From contig QVRM01001983.1 of assembly GCA_003439945.1 (NCBI GenBank), forward strand, positions 336,001 to 400,000: a DNA stretch of 64,000 bases, read 5' to 3'. Position numbers and translations under genes: made by a program. Below are positions 10,652 to 23,109 of this stretch, piece by piece. This DNA comes from Dermanyssus gallinae (Eukaryota; Arthropoda; Arachnida; Mesostigmata; Dermanyssidae). The stretch's first letter is position 1. The number at the start of each line of letters is the position of its first letter. A model generated the notes under the pieces. That model ran no database searches. It was not told the origin of the DNA and saw only the letters and a list, made by a program, of their open reading frames with translations.

Positions 10652-13600
10652 TACTATGATGCCGTTGCGTTAATTACTTTGACAAATGCCCGCTCCCCGC
10701 CAACACCTTCTTTCGTGTGTTCGTCACGTTGTCACGCACGGCATAAAGCTAGATGGCCGGGGAGAAAGAAAGCCGACCAACAGCTGTCCGGGCCTCGGCC
10801 AGCTAGCTGCAATAGTTCTGTATGACCTGCGCGATAGTGACGATCGTGGTCATCTAGACGTTTATGTTGGCTGCAACGATATTTCCCTACAATTGTGGGA
10901 CCCAAACGTGTACCCGCGTAGGCTCACCCCCCCCCCCCCCTTCTCAATCCATAAGGCCGATGATAGCGGCGGCGTTTCCCCTACACACTGCAAGCGAGAG
11001 TTGTTGACGCAGAAACTCGCCCTCGCGCTGGTCACCCGTGTTAGCTATTATTATTATTATTATTATGATAAATAACAACTCCTTAGATGACAGATTGCCT
11101 CGGCTACATTCTCTCTCTTTTCGGCGCGTCTATGACAAGCGAGTATGTGACCGTATTCATCGCGACGGACGAGCCAAGGCGTCGTCGGTTTGTGTCGTCA
11201 TTCGATGCGTTTGAAAATAGTTAGCGCGTGTCTCGATGGATGGTAGACGCGCAAAGCGCACTCCACCCAACGCATGATCTCGTCTAAAACTCGAGGGTAT
11301 GGTCAAGCTCAGTAGGGAAAAAAATTTTGCCAATAGGAAGGAGGAGCGGAAATGTTTTGTCTAGGAGTAAGATCAACAAATTCTAAGCTATGACCTTAGG
11401 TAGGCTGTCCGACATAAGTTTATAAAATGCACGATTTGAGAGAACCCATTACTTAATTGGAAAACATACCGACGCATGCCGAAGAAAATTTTAGATCTAA
11501 AATATGATTGCTCTTAGCAACTTTATCGAATGTTTCACCACTGAGCTATTGCCCCCCCCCCCCCTCTCCGCCTCAAAGACTTTATTGATCTAAAGAATCT
11601 CTTTAGGTCAAGGTTAACCCAGTAGCAACGATATTAGCTCTTGAACTATGTACTCCACTCACTAAGTAATTTCTCGATTTTTAACGATGCCTAGGTTGCC
11701 ATGAATTACCAGTTGCATTCCGGCACGGCGCAGAGCAGGTTAAGGCGATCCCCGCTAGAATTTTGCGGCTCGCCTCTTGTCAAACATAACTCACCTAGTA
11801 AAACTAGTTTCTACAAGTAATATTTGTTTGCTTCAAATTTATTTATTATACACACACTATCTATGCGTGTAATCTGCAATGAAGTAATAGGCGTTTGTTA
11901 ATGTTTCGCTAGTTGTTTATTGAAAAGCGTTTGACACCACCTTAAGGCACATACAATTTAGTGGTGTAAGGCCGAGTATTATTTGAGTATTACCGAAAGC
12001 CACGATGCGACTGAACCGTCAATCCTAGATAGCGCAGTATGGCAACAACGGACTATAAAAAGGCTGAGGATTCGAGCGCACTGGAGGTGCTGGGCTTTAT
12101 ACCAATCTGCTAGCAGTTGTTCCTCTACTGGGTAAAATGATCTACTGATAAAGTCATTTTGAGGCGGGTATCACCATGAATCTGATATCATATCTACAGA
12201 CGGCTAGTATCCCGCCAGATTTCAATTTGTTGTCGCTACATTGTTGTTGCTGCTGTTCGATAGATGAACAATCCCGCCATCAAAAAGGAGAAACAGATTT
12301 TGAGTTCTCTCGTGAGTGTTCTCTGCGAGGCGATTGAAACATACCGACCCCCACTCCCATCTCTTCTTCACCTAGCTGGGGGTTGATTGATTGACAATAG
12401 TAGCTTATATAGTAGCAACCAGTGACCAAGTTCGCCCCGTGGACAAACGGGATGCCTCGCTAACATTATGATTTGGCGTTCCACGTTCCGAATCGCTGAT
12501 CGAACAAGTGTTCAGCGGAATGTACACTCATGCTGGTGCGTGGGTTGCCACAGTCAGATCACTTCTCGAGCAGGTGGCTTTATATGAATCGAGGGTACGT
12601 TTGGGTGAGGCAATATCCCTTCGTACCCCGGCCACCATCGTGAAGTCCACATCGAGAACGCATCGCTTCCACCTCGCGTCACTTCCAATCGACTCAGCTA
12701 GGCGAGACCCCAAACATCGAGGACCATCGAGCCCGACTCAGTACCCGCCCTCCCCCCTCCTCCTCCCGGTAGCTACGGACGTCCCGAAACACAGGCCATT
12801 CTGCAATTTCGAATCGGTGTGCGACCGGGACGAAATGCGGAAAGAAAATTCTTTGACTGGGCTCTGCAGCGTCGCCTTTCTGTAGGGGGGACGCCGCCTT
12901 TGTAGAAATGGCAACGCGTACATTCATCAGATTCCCGCGCGCTTGTCAAGCCGGACAATGAACGTCTACTCCGCAAATGGATCCGCAGTGGCGGAAGCCG
13001 ATAACTGAACCCAATGATGGTCTAATGCTCAGCAGAACTGCTTATCTGCCGTGTCGGGTGTATTTGATGAGTTAGCGTATAAGGAATTCGTGTCCAGATG
13101 TCTGCTACAGCAAACGGACCACCGACAATCCGTGCCCAAGCTGTGGCACGGGACATACCATAGCATGGGATTCTAGTAGACAATTCGCGATACGCCGATG
13201 TTTGCTCTGTTTGAGTTATTCGCATGTGATTGCAAACACGACTAGTTTTGCATATTTGCAAAAACAATATATTATACAGGCCCTTTTCACTAGTATATGT
13301 TTATCGTATATTATGTACGCTACTTAATTGCCATTTCTGTTTCAGCTAAAGTTTGTTTTGTATTTATATTTTCATTCTGGGCAAAATTGTGGCACACCGA
13401 ATACCGGCACAGCTGTTGCGAAACTGCCGCTCTGTCCGCCTTTGAAGAAAATTTACTTTGAGGAGCTTCGTAAATCGGAAAAACGCAATTTGAACAGCGT
13501 GTCGTTCCAGTTCTCGTTTCAGAATCCTGCTAAGCTATAATATATATAATATATGACCTACAGTTGCGTAATTGCGCATGGTGCACAAATAGAATGCTGT

Positions 13601-13699
13601 CCACTATCTTTTTACCGAGGAGCTTAGTTGTTCCATTTGTGCATCAGCTGTGGAAGAAAAATTATAAAATGAGAAATGCTATCTGATCTACGCGATTAC
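10651..13699. other. unannotated stretch, locally CpG-rich
   Basis: Frames of 129 codons (10686-11075) and 125 codons (12508-12885) exist on the plus strand. Neither has a motif I recognise, and the first ends in a poly-Tyr tail made by a short (ATT)n at 11047-11066. Poly-C runs occur at 10927-10940 and 11552-11564. The 12.4-13.0 kb part is richer in CpG than its surroundings and could hold an exon or promoter of an unseen gene, but nothing in it proves that. Confidence 0.35.
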
Positions 13700-13723
13700 A
13701 TATATATATATATATATATATAT
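13700..13723. repeat. (AT)n microsatellite
   Basis: A short pure AT tract. Confidence 0.9.
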
Positions 13724-16179
13724 GCGCAGAGAAACTCTGCCACACACCCTATTATCCAATGTTGGCCTTTGAAGTTCTCCTCGACCAGTACCACCTGCTA
13801 AATCATTACGAAATCTTGTGTCTGTCCGCCATATCGCTCTGGCGAACCAAGAAAAAGACAGGAAAACGAGTAAGAGAAAACAGTACATGAGGTTGATGAC
13901 ATAAACCAGAAAGGGAGAGAGAGATAGAGAAAGAGGGGAACGAAGGGGCATAAGAAAAAGAAGACCCAAAACGTTGGAAGTTGTAGAAGGCCGGCGTTGA
14001 GCTGCCAAATGACGCCATGATATGTGGTCCAGTACTTCTGCCGATGCTGCTGCCGTCGTCGCTACCACAAGTCCACTACTACTGCTATAACTAACTGTGC
14101 GTCGTATCTGCATTCTGCGCGTGAGCTCACCGACTATTTCTTACACAAGCTACAGAATTCAGCTGACAGCACTGCCATCGCGACGCCACCCCCGGGGGCT
14201 AGCGTTGTCAGCCAGTCTAATACATAGCCCACAGCGCAGGAGTAAGGAAAACGTAGAGCGTTAGTAACGACCCTGTACAAACGTACATAGTTTGCTACTG
14301 TATTTTCTTTTATATTGCGTCAACAGCTTACCCAATTTGCTACTGAGTTCACCAACGATAACTACTAGTAAAGTGACGGTGATACTATTAGTAGCGTCTT
14401 TGTGTCTGTTTGTCTTCCAAGAAACACTTTACGCAGCTTTCTAAATGTGCGTATATGTGAGTAGTAAGGTGTGCGGTGGATGGCGCGGCAGTACCTGGAA
14501 TCGAAAGCCGACTGAGAGCGAAACGTCAGCCTAGATAGTAGGCTTTGCTGATGATGAGTAGATTTTGACGAGCTCCCACGCGCTGTTCTCAATACCGGTG
14601 AGATGCGGCGGTAGTAAGCTTTCGCATGCTGTACTATTATGCCTGTATGGATCAGATGCCGAGAGGATTCTGTATGCTTATTCAATACTGCAAGTGTCAA
14701 TGGATGTTAAATCTCAGGATCTACAGCTATGGGATTCTAAACGTTAGTGAATGAATGGTCCGCGCTCAGCAAGCGTATTCCGTCCGCGCCCACGTTTTAT
14801 TACTGAATAGCTCTCGCCCGGCAGGCTTATCCTGTATAGGCCCAGTTGTATGTCTTTGAGTTTGATATGAAGAGCTGCTTTAAAAGCCTAGATCATTTGA
14901 TTAGAAAAATCTTTAGAAACATTTAAATATTTGTCATTAATGCGTTGTTGTTATAGCAAAACTGTAGAATTTGCGACGCAAATAACCGGGCCATCCCTTA
15001 GATCTACCAAGTGTTAGTTCAAGCTGTCTCTTCTTCAATGTTGTTTCTACTTGGTTAGCTCAGAACCTTTGCGTTCACATATGTTATGCTTGTCTTGTTA
15101 CATTGGCGTACATTTACCAGGTCTAACCGATGTATCTACAGGTCTTATTTATTACCTTGTTAGGCCAAGTCAGTCGTGTTGTATAGCCCATATAAAATCA
15201 ACCACAAAACCTTCGTTTGCCGTTTCATGATATGGCCATACTTGTCCACATGCATAAGTTTTATCAGACGATTCCCTCACTGTATACGTTTGACATTAAA
15301 ATATGTGGCACAACCTCAATTGCTATTCCAGGCCGGTATGACCAAGCATCACCACACATGCGCAAGCTTGCTAAAGTCTATCTATTCTATCACGCGTTTT
15401 TACTATTTGCCCTCCAGTTGCCGTCTACGACGCGAGATACAGCGTGACCTTCTTTTTCTATCAGACAGTTGATTCCAAACGACTCGGTTCATCACATATT
15501 AATACAACGAAAATTTCAAATGCGCCCTTTTCGCTGCCTTGCTAGCGGCGACGGTAGGTCAGTATGGTGGCCCTTCGGATGCTCTATATAGGATCGCCCT
15601 GCGTCCTTTTCTACCTTGCCAAATGTGATTTTAGATTGCGCCTGCTAATGGAGTCGTGCGGCGTTATTGATCGGGCGGTTTTGCTGTTATCATCAGCATC
15701 CTTTGGCCTTTGCCGTCATGTTGTTTAGCCAAATTGGGTCGCCACTCTCCAAGGCGCGGGACTTCATTGTATGAACGCAGAAGCGCTCTGAGCAGTTTGA
15801 GCGCTTTTAGCACGCCAGGGGCGGCTCGGTGGCGAACGCGAACCCAAGTTCGTCGCACTGCAATCCGGCACGCAACACGACGACCAGTTAGTGCACAGAA
15901 GCTGTTGCGGCAAACCTGGTTTGACTTAGCTAATCGCTCTCTCTATCTACGTACGTGCGTTGGCATCAGCCGTTGGCATTGTCGCACCTTACCGTCAACT
16001 AATGATCTTGTATGCGGGAACATACTATAAGAATGTAATGTCTAATAATAGTGGGGAAGTTACGCAGTCAACTTGTGTTGTCCCGGACGATAACTTGAGT
16101 CCTCTGCTGCTCTCAAAACTGTTAGTTAGGAGTGTTAGGTAGTAGGTTCTTGTTGGCGCAAAATATGAAGCTGGAATGG
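13724..16179. other. unannotated stretch
   Basis: No coding region, SINE or LINE motif was recognised. Frames at 13688-14113 (minus), 14365-14700 (minus), 15176-15472 (plus) and 15710-16030 (plus) look like chance. Purine-rich sequence (GAGA/GAAA) occurs near 13850-13970. Confidence 0.4.
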
Positions 16180-16560
16180 ATGACGAAGTGGGCTTAACTG
16201 GTCGCGTGTGCAGACGACGATATGATTACTTCCGGCGGAAGTCTTTTTTAGGTCAAGCAGGCCGTAGATTGTGAAGGGCTAGACGTTAACTGGGATAAAA
16301 CGGTCGCTATGAAATTTCGTAATGGCGACCGGTTAGCTGAGTGCAACGTGCTTCAGGCAAATTTCGGCAGGTGGTGCAGTTCGTTATCGTGATTATCAGT
16401 TTATCGTCATCCGGAAGTCGTTTTCGGAAACGCGTGCGGGAGAGGGTCAAAAGCTACTACAACGGCACCGCCCATAACCAACCCTTAGTCGTTGTTCTTT
16501 TACATTGACGATACCGTTGATGTTTGCGTTATTTAACCTACAAGTAATAGCCAGTCGCTA
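16180..16560 (+). pseudogene. LINE reverse transcriptase relic, family T
   Basis: A short, decayed block in which LVACADDDMITSGGS (about 16200-16245) aligns with the YADD region. GLDVNWDKTVAMKFRNGDRL (about 16275-16340) aligns with EINTRKTKAMQFRRGCRL of the 5.9 kb relic. Nothing upstream of motif C survives. I infer family T from that second block. Confidence 0.6.
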
Positions 16561-16976
16561 TCTACGTGCTACCGCTAATTTGGGAGAGGTTAGGGGTAAA
16601 CAAACTCTGCATGTTGAACAGGATAAACATTTCTTCAAAATGGATTCGGCCTATGAGACAGATGCAGAAGTATAATTGTGCGGGTATTGGAACAAGAACC
16701 GTAGTCACCATAGGAATTGCAGATGCAATGAGGTTGTATTCAAGCCAAGCAGAGTATAGGGAAGTTAGAAAAAAAATAAGCGAAATAGATATGGAGGTAT
16801 ATGGTACGGTAGCAATAAGAAGCAAATCCTGGAGGTAAACAGGGTTGAGGGTAGTGTAGCGACCAAGCAAACATGCCAAACAAATGTGTCCAATGCAGAA
16901 GGTGCCGAAGGGAGTGCCGCCAAGGCAACGTTTACAGAATTAAAAAGGTATGTAAATGAGATTTTGGTTAATAATA
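16561..16976 (+). other. unrecognised open frames
   Basis: A 90-codon frame (16566-16838) ends in EVRKKISEIDMEVYGTVAIR. After a one-base shift a second frame carries on with a KATFTELKRYVNEILVNN ending near 16975. The amino-acid mix looks more protein-like than the background, and the position just after a family T relic suggests retroelement sequence. I recognise no family. Confidence 0.25.
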
Positions 16977-17395
16977 CATAATGAATGATTGAAACACATA
17001 GCTTTATTCATGAGTACTTGAAAATACACTCGAAAGCATACAGTCTGTGTACTGCTGTATAATAATAGTAGTATTAATAATAATCATATTTTTTCATTTC
17101 TTATCAAATTGTTGCCAGCCAGTCAATATATAGGTTGAACTCCTTTTATTTACATCGGTTTCTCCAGGACCCTCCCTGTTGGGTGTCACTTCGAAGGCAA
17201 TGCGCTGCCTTAAGAGCGCCGCGGGGGTCGATTGTCCCCGTTTGATTTCTCGATGATCTGTCCGATTATCTGCGTTGTGGCCATGCTCTCCCGTCGCCAC
17301 ACGCCAAATGTCTTAATGATGAACGGGAAGATGGTGTGCTCGTTTCCCCAGGCCTCGTAATGACGAGTCCCGTCCCTCTCCACACGTTGCAACAT

Positions 17396-17397
<2 letters not shown>
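16977..17397. other. unannotated stretch
   Basis: The minus-strand frame 17210-17395 contains GTRHYEAWGNEHTIFPFIIK followed by TFGVW. It reads like a protein tail but matches nothing I can name, and it ends in a stop at 17210. Confidence 0.3.

Positions 17398-17450
<53 letters not shown>
17398..17450. repeat. (AT)n microsatellite
   Basis: A pure AT tract followed by ACATACATACA. Confidence 0.95.
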
Positions 17451-17455
<5 letters not shown>

Positions 17456-17962
17456 CATACAATACAAGGAGCCGCTCCGCGGCTGTGTGTACAGATTGGC
17501 AATGGGTCTCTATAACGCCAGATCATTATAAATGTTAACATGGCCAACTGAATTCAAAACGGGATGATCGCTTAGATGTAGTGACTCTCCTCGTTTAAGT
17601 AGAGCCCTTTAAGCTAGTCAAGTCTGTCACATGAATCGGTTCTCACATTTACGGCCACAGGAGAGTGTTTTTTAATTCACATAAAAGAGAAAAAAGCTAG
17701 CGAAAGGCGACGTTAACCGGTACTATATTCGGCAAACGTAAGACGCTGCCAATGTACTCATCTAACAAATACAGAGTGTTCGATACCTGGAAGCTGTTCA
17801 TAACGTCAAAATTTATTAATTAAAACAAACGCTGGGTTTCTACGCAACGCTAGGAATGTTTTGTGAAATAAAAGGGAACATTCCACATTTCGTGAAGAAA
17901 CTTCAGAATACAGAAATTGTTGTTCTGATGAAGAATTTTATCAAGATCACGTTGAAAACTAA

Positions 17963-19103
17963 TTAGTATTTCTAACGAATTCATTCCAGTCGCGCAGGAG
18001 CCTCAAACGGGCCCGTACTGCCTCAGATACGGAGGATTCTCGTAACGATGCTACGATTGGTGACGACGGCTTCGTGACAGTCGTGAACAAGAAATCAGTT
18101 CGGCGAGTGATTAAAGCTGAAGCGGAACTTTTACGCTTCCGTGAATCGGTTGACAATGGCTCCGATCCAGTCTACACAGTGCGGTTCACGTCACATGATT
18201 CCACGCTTTCGGCACCTGAAGGTTCCAACAAACAGTAGCAGGTCCGGCGCCCGGACTTTTCGGGCGAACAACTGGTGAAAGTATTCAAGGCCCTCCATGA
18301 CCTGGTGCCGACGGCAACGTTAGGAGGCGGTCCCAAGGGGATAACGGCCACTGTGCCCACGATTTCGGCCGCAAGCGACTTGGTGTCCGTCAGGGCGTTA
18401 AGAGGCGTGCCAGTGGTAGGATTGTGTTCCACAATGGATCAGTTTTGGGGCGTCATCAAAGACGTAAATCCGGCCTTTTCTGACGAATGTCTGCTATCAG
18501 AGCTCGCCTCGTACGGTGCGATGAAGATAAGGAGAGACACCAGGCCCGTGCTCATGAACGAAAAGAGCGTTCGAGTGCCGTCAACGAGGATACACGTTCT
18601 CTTCAAGAGGACGCCCCCTAATAAGGTTGTTATTGTGTGGAGGGATCACGATGTGTCGGTTGAAGCTTTGTCACCGATTGTCTGCTTTAATTGCCAACGC
18701 ACTGGCCACACGGCAACTTGCTGCACTCGCGCTCGTGCATGTAGAAGATATGGTGCGAAAATCTACACTTCGTGCGAAGACTCTGCCACCTCCTGAAACA
18801 AGACCTTCTAAACAAGTCAAGGCCGCTTTTCGCCGCCCTTCCAAGCGTCATTGCCGCCTGGCTCCGAGTGTACCGGTTCCGCGCGGCCGCGCCGTCACCC
18901 GTGTTCGGGCGCGCCCTCCTAAGTCGACCGACGACCTTGATTTCGATTCTTTGTCCAAGGCCGTGTCCATGCTCGCTCGCATCAACCCGAAACTAGGCGA
19001 CTCTCTTCGAGGCATTGTGAAGACACTGCGTCCCCTGCTCGCCCTAGCCCCGTTGCTGCAAGGCTTGGTATCCCCCTCGTCTCTCCGTTTCAGTAGCAAG
19101 TAA
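17963..19103 (+). pseudogene. family X ORF1, gag-like with CCHC knuckle
   Basis: The frame opens after a stop at 17960 with a basic stretch SFQSRRSLKRARTASDTED. It is interrupted by TAG at 18236-18238, where a CAG is likely ancestral, and continues to 18796. Near its end it encodes CFNCQRTGHTATC, a retroviral-type CCHC zinc knuckle, then a damaged cysteine-rich segment. A frameshift near 18780 leads into the downstream frame ending at 19103, whose tail NPKLGDSLRGIVKTLRPLLA resembles the ORF1 tail in copy C (AILKAIAETLKPILALLPLA). ORF1 proteins of LINEs bind RNA and form the ribonucleoprotein; I infer the same role. No ATG is visible at the start, so the 5' end is missing or mutated. Confidence 0.75.
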
Positions 19104-21946
19104 CCCTCCCGTAAGGGTCACTTGCCCCAGATGCGGCCGGCTCTTTACTCGCCGCGGTCTCCCTATTCACCAAGTTAGATGTCGTCCCACGTCTACAATT
19201 CCCGATTCGTCTTCGACTGCTTACCTCACGCCAGCACTCCCGTCACAGCCTAGAGAGTCGCTGGTCGACGGGCTCATACTTGCGTCGCAACAATTTAGGG
19301 TAATGCGTGTAGTCCCCCGGGCTGTGAGGCCTTTGGTTGCCGAGTCCCTATGCGACGTCCTCGACCTCGTGGCGGCCAACAACGACGTCCCCTCGTGGGA
19401 GTCGCTCTTGTCATTCGCTTACGTGGTCCTTTAACTGCCACCTCTTTGGCAGCGACTGTTCGGTCGAACCTCCGTGCGGTCCGCGATGGCTGGCGGTTCG
19501 AATTTCGCGTAGGTGGTGTTAGAAAAGTCACATCAGATGCGTGCGACTCCCCTGAGGACTCGGCACGCCGCGTTTCGTCTAAACTGTCCGAGGGAGACGT
19601 TTCCAGGGCGGCCCGCTTACTATGCTCTACGGACTCGTTTGTTTCGGGAGACGAAGTCCTTGCCGCCAAGCACCCACCTGCTCCATCGGACTCGGTTTTT
19701 CCGGACCCTCCTGACTCTATGACGCAGCGTCACTCTTTAGTCGATGATGTCTTGAGAGCTGTTGCCAGCTTTCCGGCCAGTTCGTCCGCCGGTCCTTACG
19801 CTTTGCGTCCGCGTCATCTGAAGGACCTTCTTGCACCCGTGCTTGGACCGGTGGCAAGGAGACTGGCCGCAGCACTTGCCAGAGTGGTGGACGTCTTGAG
19901 ATGGGGTATACTGCCGATTGAGGTCATGGAGATTATATTCGGCGCCAAGCTATTCGCACTCTGCAAAAAAGACTCATCGATTCGCCCGATCGCCTGTTCT
20001 CTCACGATACGGAGGATTGCTGCAAAAATAGCCTGTCGTAAGGCCAAAGATCTTATCATTGAGCAGCATGGCCCGCACCAGTTGGGTTTTGGCTTAGCAG
20101 GCGGGGCGGAGGCAGCTGTACATGCAGAAGAGCCTTCGTTCAATCAAGCCCCCCCCCCGAACGGCACTCTTGAAGTTGGATTTTCGCAATGCATTTAATA
20201 CTATTCGAAGGGATCATATACTTTCTGTAGTTCGTGATGCAGTACCGGAAATCTTCAACTTAGTAAATCACGCATTCAGAGAGCCATCCGTCCTGTTGTT
20301 TGGGGCCCACACGTTGTCCTCGGCATCAGGTATACAGCAGGGAGACCCCTTGGGGCCGGCTCTATTCAGCCTGGGTATACGTGAGCTGGTCAACTCAATA
20401 CAAGTGCCTTTCAACGCCTGGTACCTCGACGATGGCACGCTCGGTGGACCGATGGAGGGCTTACTCGAGGAAGTGCGCAGAGTTCTTGCCTTTGAGACAG
20501 TCAGTGGCCTGGTGTTAAACGCGGCCAAATGCGAGGTGTTCGCGCCGGGGACAGACCCGGACGACCCCACATTGAGTGCCTTACTTGCGTTACTACCGGG
20601 GTGTAGAGTCGTGTCTGAACATGAAGTTACGCTCCTTGGCGCACCACTTCTACCATCTGCACTGTCGTGTCTACTCGACCCCATGATGGACAGATTGTGG
20701 GCGATGCAAGAACGTCTGCCTCTGGTTGGAGCCCACCAAGGGCTTTACCTACTCCGCTCGTCGTTCTCCGCGGGTCGCATCGTACATATCATACGATCCA
20801 TGGACTGTTCGGGTACATTCAACCAGCTTCTTTAGTCATTTGACAACCAGGTGGTAGAAACCCTCGAGACGGTTTCGGGTCTGAATTTACGACCACGAGA
20901 GGTGCGCCAGGCGGCTCTCCCCACCTCCATGGGCGGTCTTGGTCTTGCCTCGGCCCGCTCCTTGGCAGGCCCTGCCGTGGCCGCCTCGATGCACGCTACG
21001 TCGGGTCATGTCCAACGCCTGCTCCCGCCGCGGGCTTGGGCATTGTTTGAGGCAACTTGCGACGCTATAGCGGCTGGACTCTATGCTTCACCGTCTGATA
21101 TGAATAGACTTGCCTGCCAGAGGGCCTGGGCCGAGAAGGTACACGAATCTTTGCTTACTGAGTTGCTTGAAGAATGCGGTGACGACCAGAATAGAGCGCG
21201 CCTCCTTGCCGTCGCTCGCCCAGGAGCGAGCGACTGGCTACACGCACTCCCCGCTGACTCATTGGGTACACGCCTTGACGACCAATCCAACCGGAGCTGC
21301 CTTGGCCTGAAACTGGGAGCTGATTTGGTAGAGCCACACAGATGCACTTGTGGCGAGCCTGTCGGACGCCTGGCCAAACACGGCCTGTCTTGCGCTCACT
21401 CGGCGGGCCGGGGACCACGTCACACCGCTCTGAATGACATTCTTGCAAGGTCGTTGCGAAAGGCCGGAATGCCTTTCGTCCTGGAACCGCCTGGTCTTTC
21501 TAGAGACGATGGCAAGCGGCCCGACGGCCTGACTTTGATGCCTTTCTACAAGGGTCGTTCCCTGGTGTGGAATGCGACGGTGACCGACTCTCTGACCCCC
21601 TCCCTTGTCGGTCCTGGCGCTTCTTGCCCAGGAACTGCCGCTTCCTGCACCAAGACATCAAAGATAAGAAAGTATGCGAACTTAGGCCGGGCGTACCACT
21701 TTTAACCCTTCGCATTCGAGATGCTGGGTGGCCCTGGGCCCCTCACAACGACGCTAATTTTCCAGGTTGGCGACGCTTTACAGCAGACTACGATGAACAA
21801 GAGGGCGGGCACTTTCTTCTGCCAACGGCTTTCCCTAGAGATTTAGAGAGGTAACGCGATTTCGGTGCTCGGAACTATGAAAGACTGGATGGACCCGCGT
21901 CTTCGCGTCAGGGGTCGGGCAAGACTCCCACTCGGACACGAGTGAT
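19104..21946 (+). pseudogene. family X ORF2, zinc finger-RT-endonuclease polyprotein
   Basis: Order of parts: an N-terminal zinc finger CPRCGRLFTRRGLPIHQVRC (19123-19182); an RT N-terminal region (SSAGPYALRPRHLKDLL, RPIACSLTIRRIAAKIACRK); motif A LKLDFRNAFN (about 20170-20200); motif B GIQQGDPLGPALF (about 20330); motif C WYLDD (20419-20433); LVLNAAKCEVF and LLGAPL. Next come a zinc motif HRCTCGEPVGRLAKHGLSC, then RLE residues KRPDGLTL (Pro-Asp at 20 kb-scale position 21520-21525) and LVWNATVTD. The C-terminal block QRLSLEI then GNAISVLGT lies past 21820. Damage: a frameshift near 19430, another at a 10-C run (20149-20158), and stops at 20833, 21703 and about 21847. The expected second nuclease Asp is Asn (AAT at 21571-21573). 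YLDD rather than YADD is a family feature. The class is secure; the clade within RLE elements (R2/R4/NeSL/CRE-like) is not. Confidence 0.85.
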
Positions 21947-22009
21947 AGATGAGGAGTGAGCTATCGGCGCCGTGGATTTAAACATTCACATATATATATT
22001 AAATTCCTA

Positions 22010-23100
22010 AACGAATTCATTGACATAAATCAGCATGGTTTTGCCAGCGGCCCATTCTACAAGGACACTGCCTATATCTATAATCCACGTTTGGAGCCTA
22101 TGCGTAAATAGTCGTAGAAGATTTCGTCGCATATATTTTGATTTTTCAAATGCATTTGACAAAGTCAAAAATACATTGATGTTATAATGTAGACATTTTA
22201 TAACTCGTAGGTGTCAGCATACCTTACCGGGGGAACATTTAGCATAGAAAGTGACTCCCTTTCTTAAACCTCAGGGGTGCTGTAAGGATCGTGGATGGGG
22301 CCTTTACTGTTCACAATATACGTTCTTGATACGTCTTTGATCCTTAATAATGATTTCAGAAGGTGTCACTCATCTCTTATTTGCGTACGATTGAACATAT
22401 GCTCAGGAATTGACAACCCTACAAGTATTATTTAACTAGAAAATGTGCCCTAAATGTGCCGGGTCTTGGCTATTCGCAGCTCGCCACTGTACACACTCGG
22501 TAACGACAACGGCGCAATACCGGTAATTGAATATTTTCGGATCTTGGTGTGATTGTAACCTCTAAACTAGACTTCTCTAAACATATTACAGCTATCTTAT
22601 TCACAACTCTGGAATATCATATTTAAATGTTTCATTCTAAAAACTCCTAATTTATATGCGAATTTGTACAAAAGTCTAGTCTCACCCAAATTCCTTTTTG
22701 CAGCCAGGTTTGGGCTGCTTAAATGCCTTTGAGAATGTACACGCCAAATTTATCAGACGATTTTCAAAAAATAATTTATATTCCTCGTCAAAGCATCCGT
22801 CCTGTGCTAATACAAACGTTACGCAAACAAGGTGATATATCGCTGTATAAAAAGTTGTGCTGTCTCGGCACTGACCAGATGATGTGTAATTATCTAGATA
22901 ATGGACTACAAATTAAAATGAACGTTAGATCACTAGAGGTTGCGCACTCGGTGAAGATAAACACTTTCGTGGAGAACTCCACGAGATCGACAGACTTGAT
23001 GTATGTTATTTATATATTCAGACTTCGAATAATTTGTAAAAAAAGCAAACAAAACTGTATATTTATGCACACATGATCCTTAAATAAATGTGCTTTTACA
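22010..23100 (+). pseudogene. CR1/Jockey-like LINE relic, family J
   Basis: Heavily decayed. Recognisable blocks are DINQHGFASGPF (about 22025), FDFSNAFDKV-like sequence near 22140-22170, GVLxGSWMGPLLFTIYV (about 22270-22325, motif B), and a later block near 22545-22590 resembling LDFSKHITAI. Stops occur throughout. The end AATAAATGTGCTTTTACACTTG (split by eye, about 23082-23104) resembles the 3' end of the better preserved copy near 37.65 kb (AATAAAGGTGCATTTGAATTG), supporting a single family. Confidence 0.65.
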
Positions 23101-23109
23101 CTTGACTTA

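Larger units (their letters stand above)
17963..21946 (+). mobile_element. family X retrotransposon, copy A (RLE type, two ORFs)
   Basis: This is the most complete copy of a non-LTR retrotransposon family seen three times in the window. It has a gag-like ORF1 with a CCHC knuckle, then about 20 nt later an ORF2 with zinc finger, reverse transcriptase, second zinc motif and restriction-like endonuclease. The left edge is only the last upstream stop (17960-17962), so the true 5' end is unknown. The right edge is the final stop of the ORF2 C-terminal block. No poly(A) tail or target duplication was found. It is GC-rich and CpG-rich compared with the surrounding AT-rich DNA. Several stops and frameshifts show it is inactive. 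Copies B (29.6-39.1 kb, minus) and C (50.4-50.8 kb, plus) confirm the order of parts. Confidence 0.85.

Noticed and set aside
12508..12885. 125-codon ORF in a GC-rich patch
   Set aside because: No motif, the opposite strand is also open, and no splice signals are convincing.
17963..21946. Family X copy A as a true R2 element in 28S rDNA
   Set aside because: No rDNA sequence flanks it, and it has a separate ORF1 that R2 lacks.
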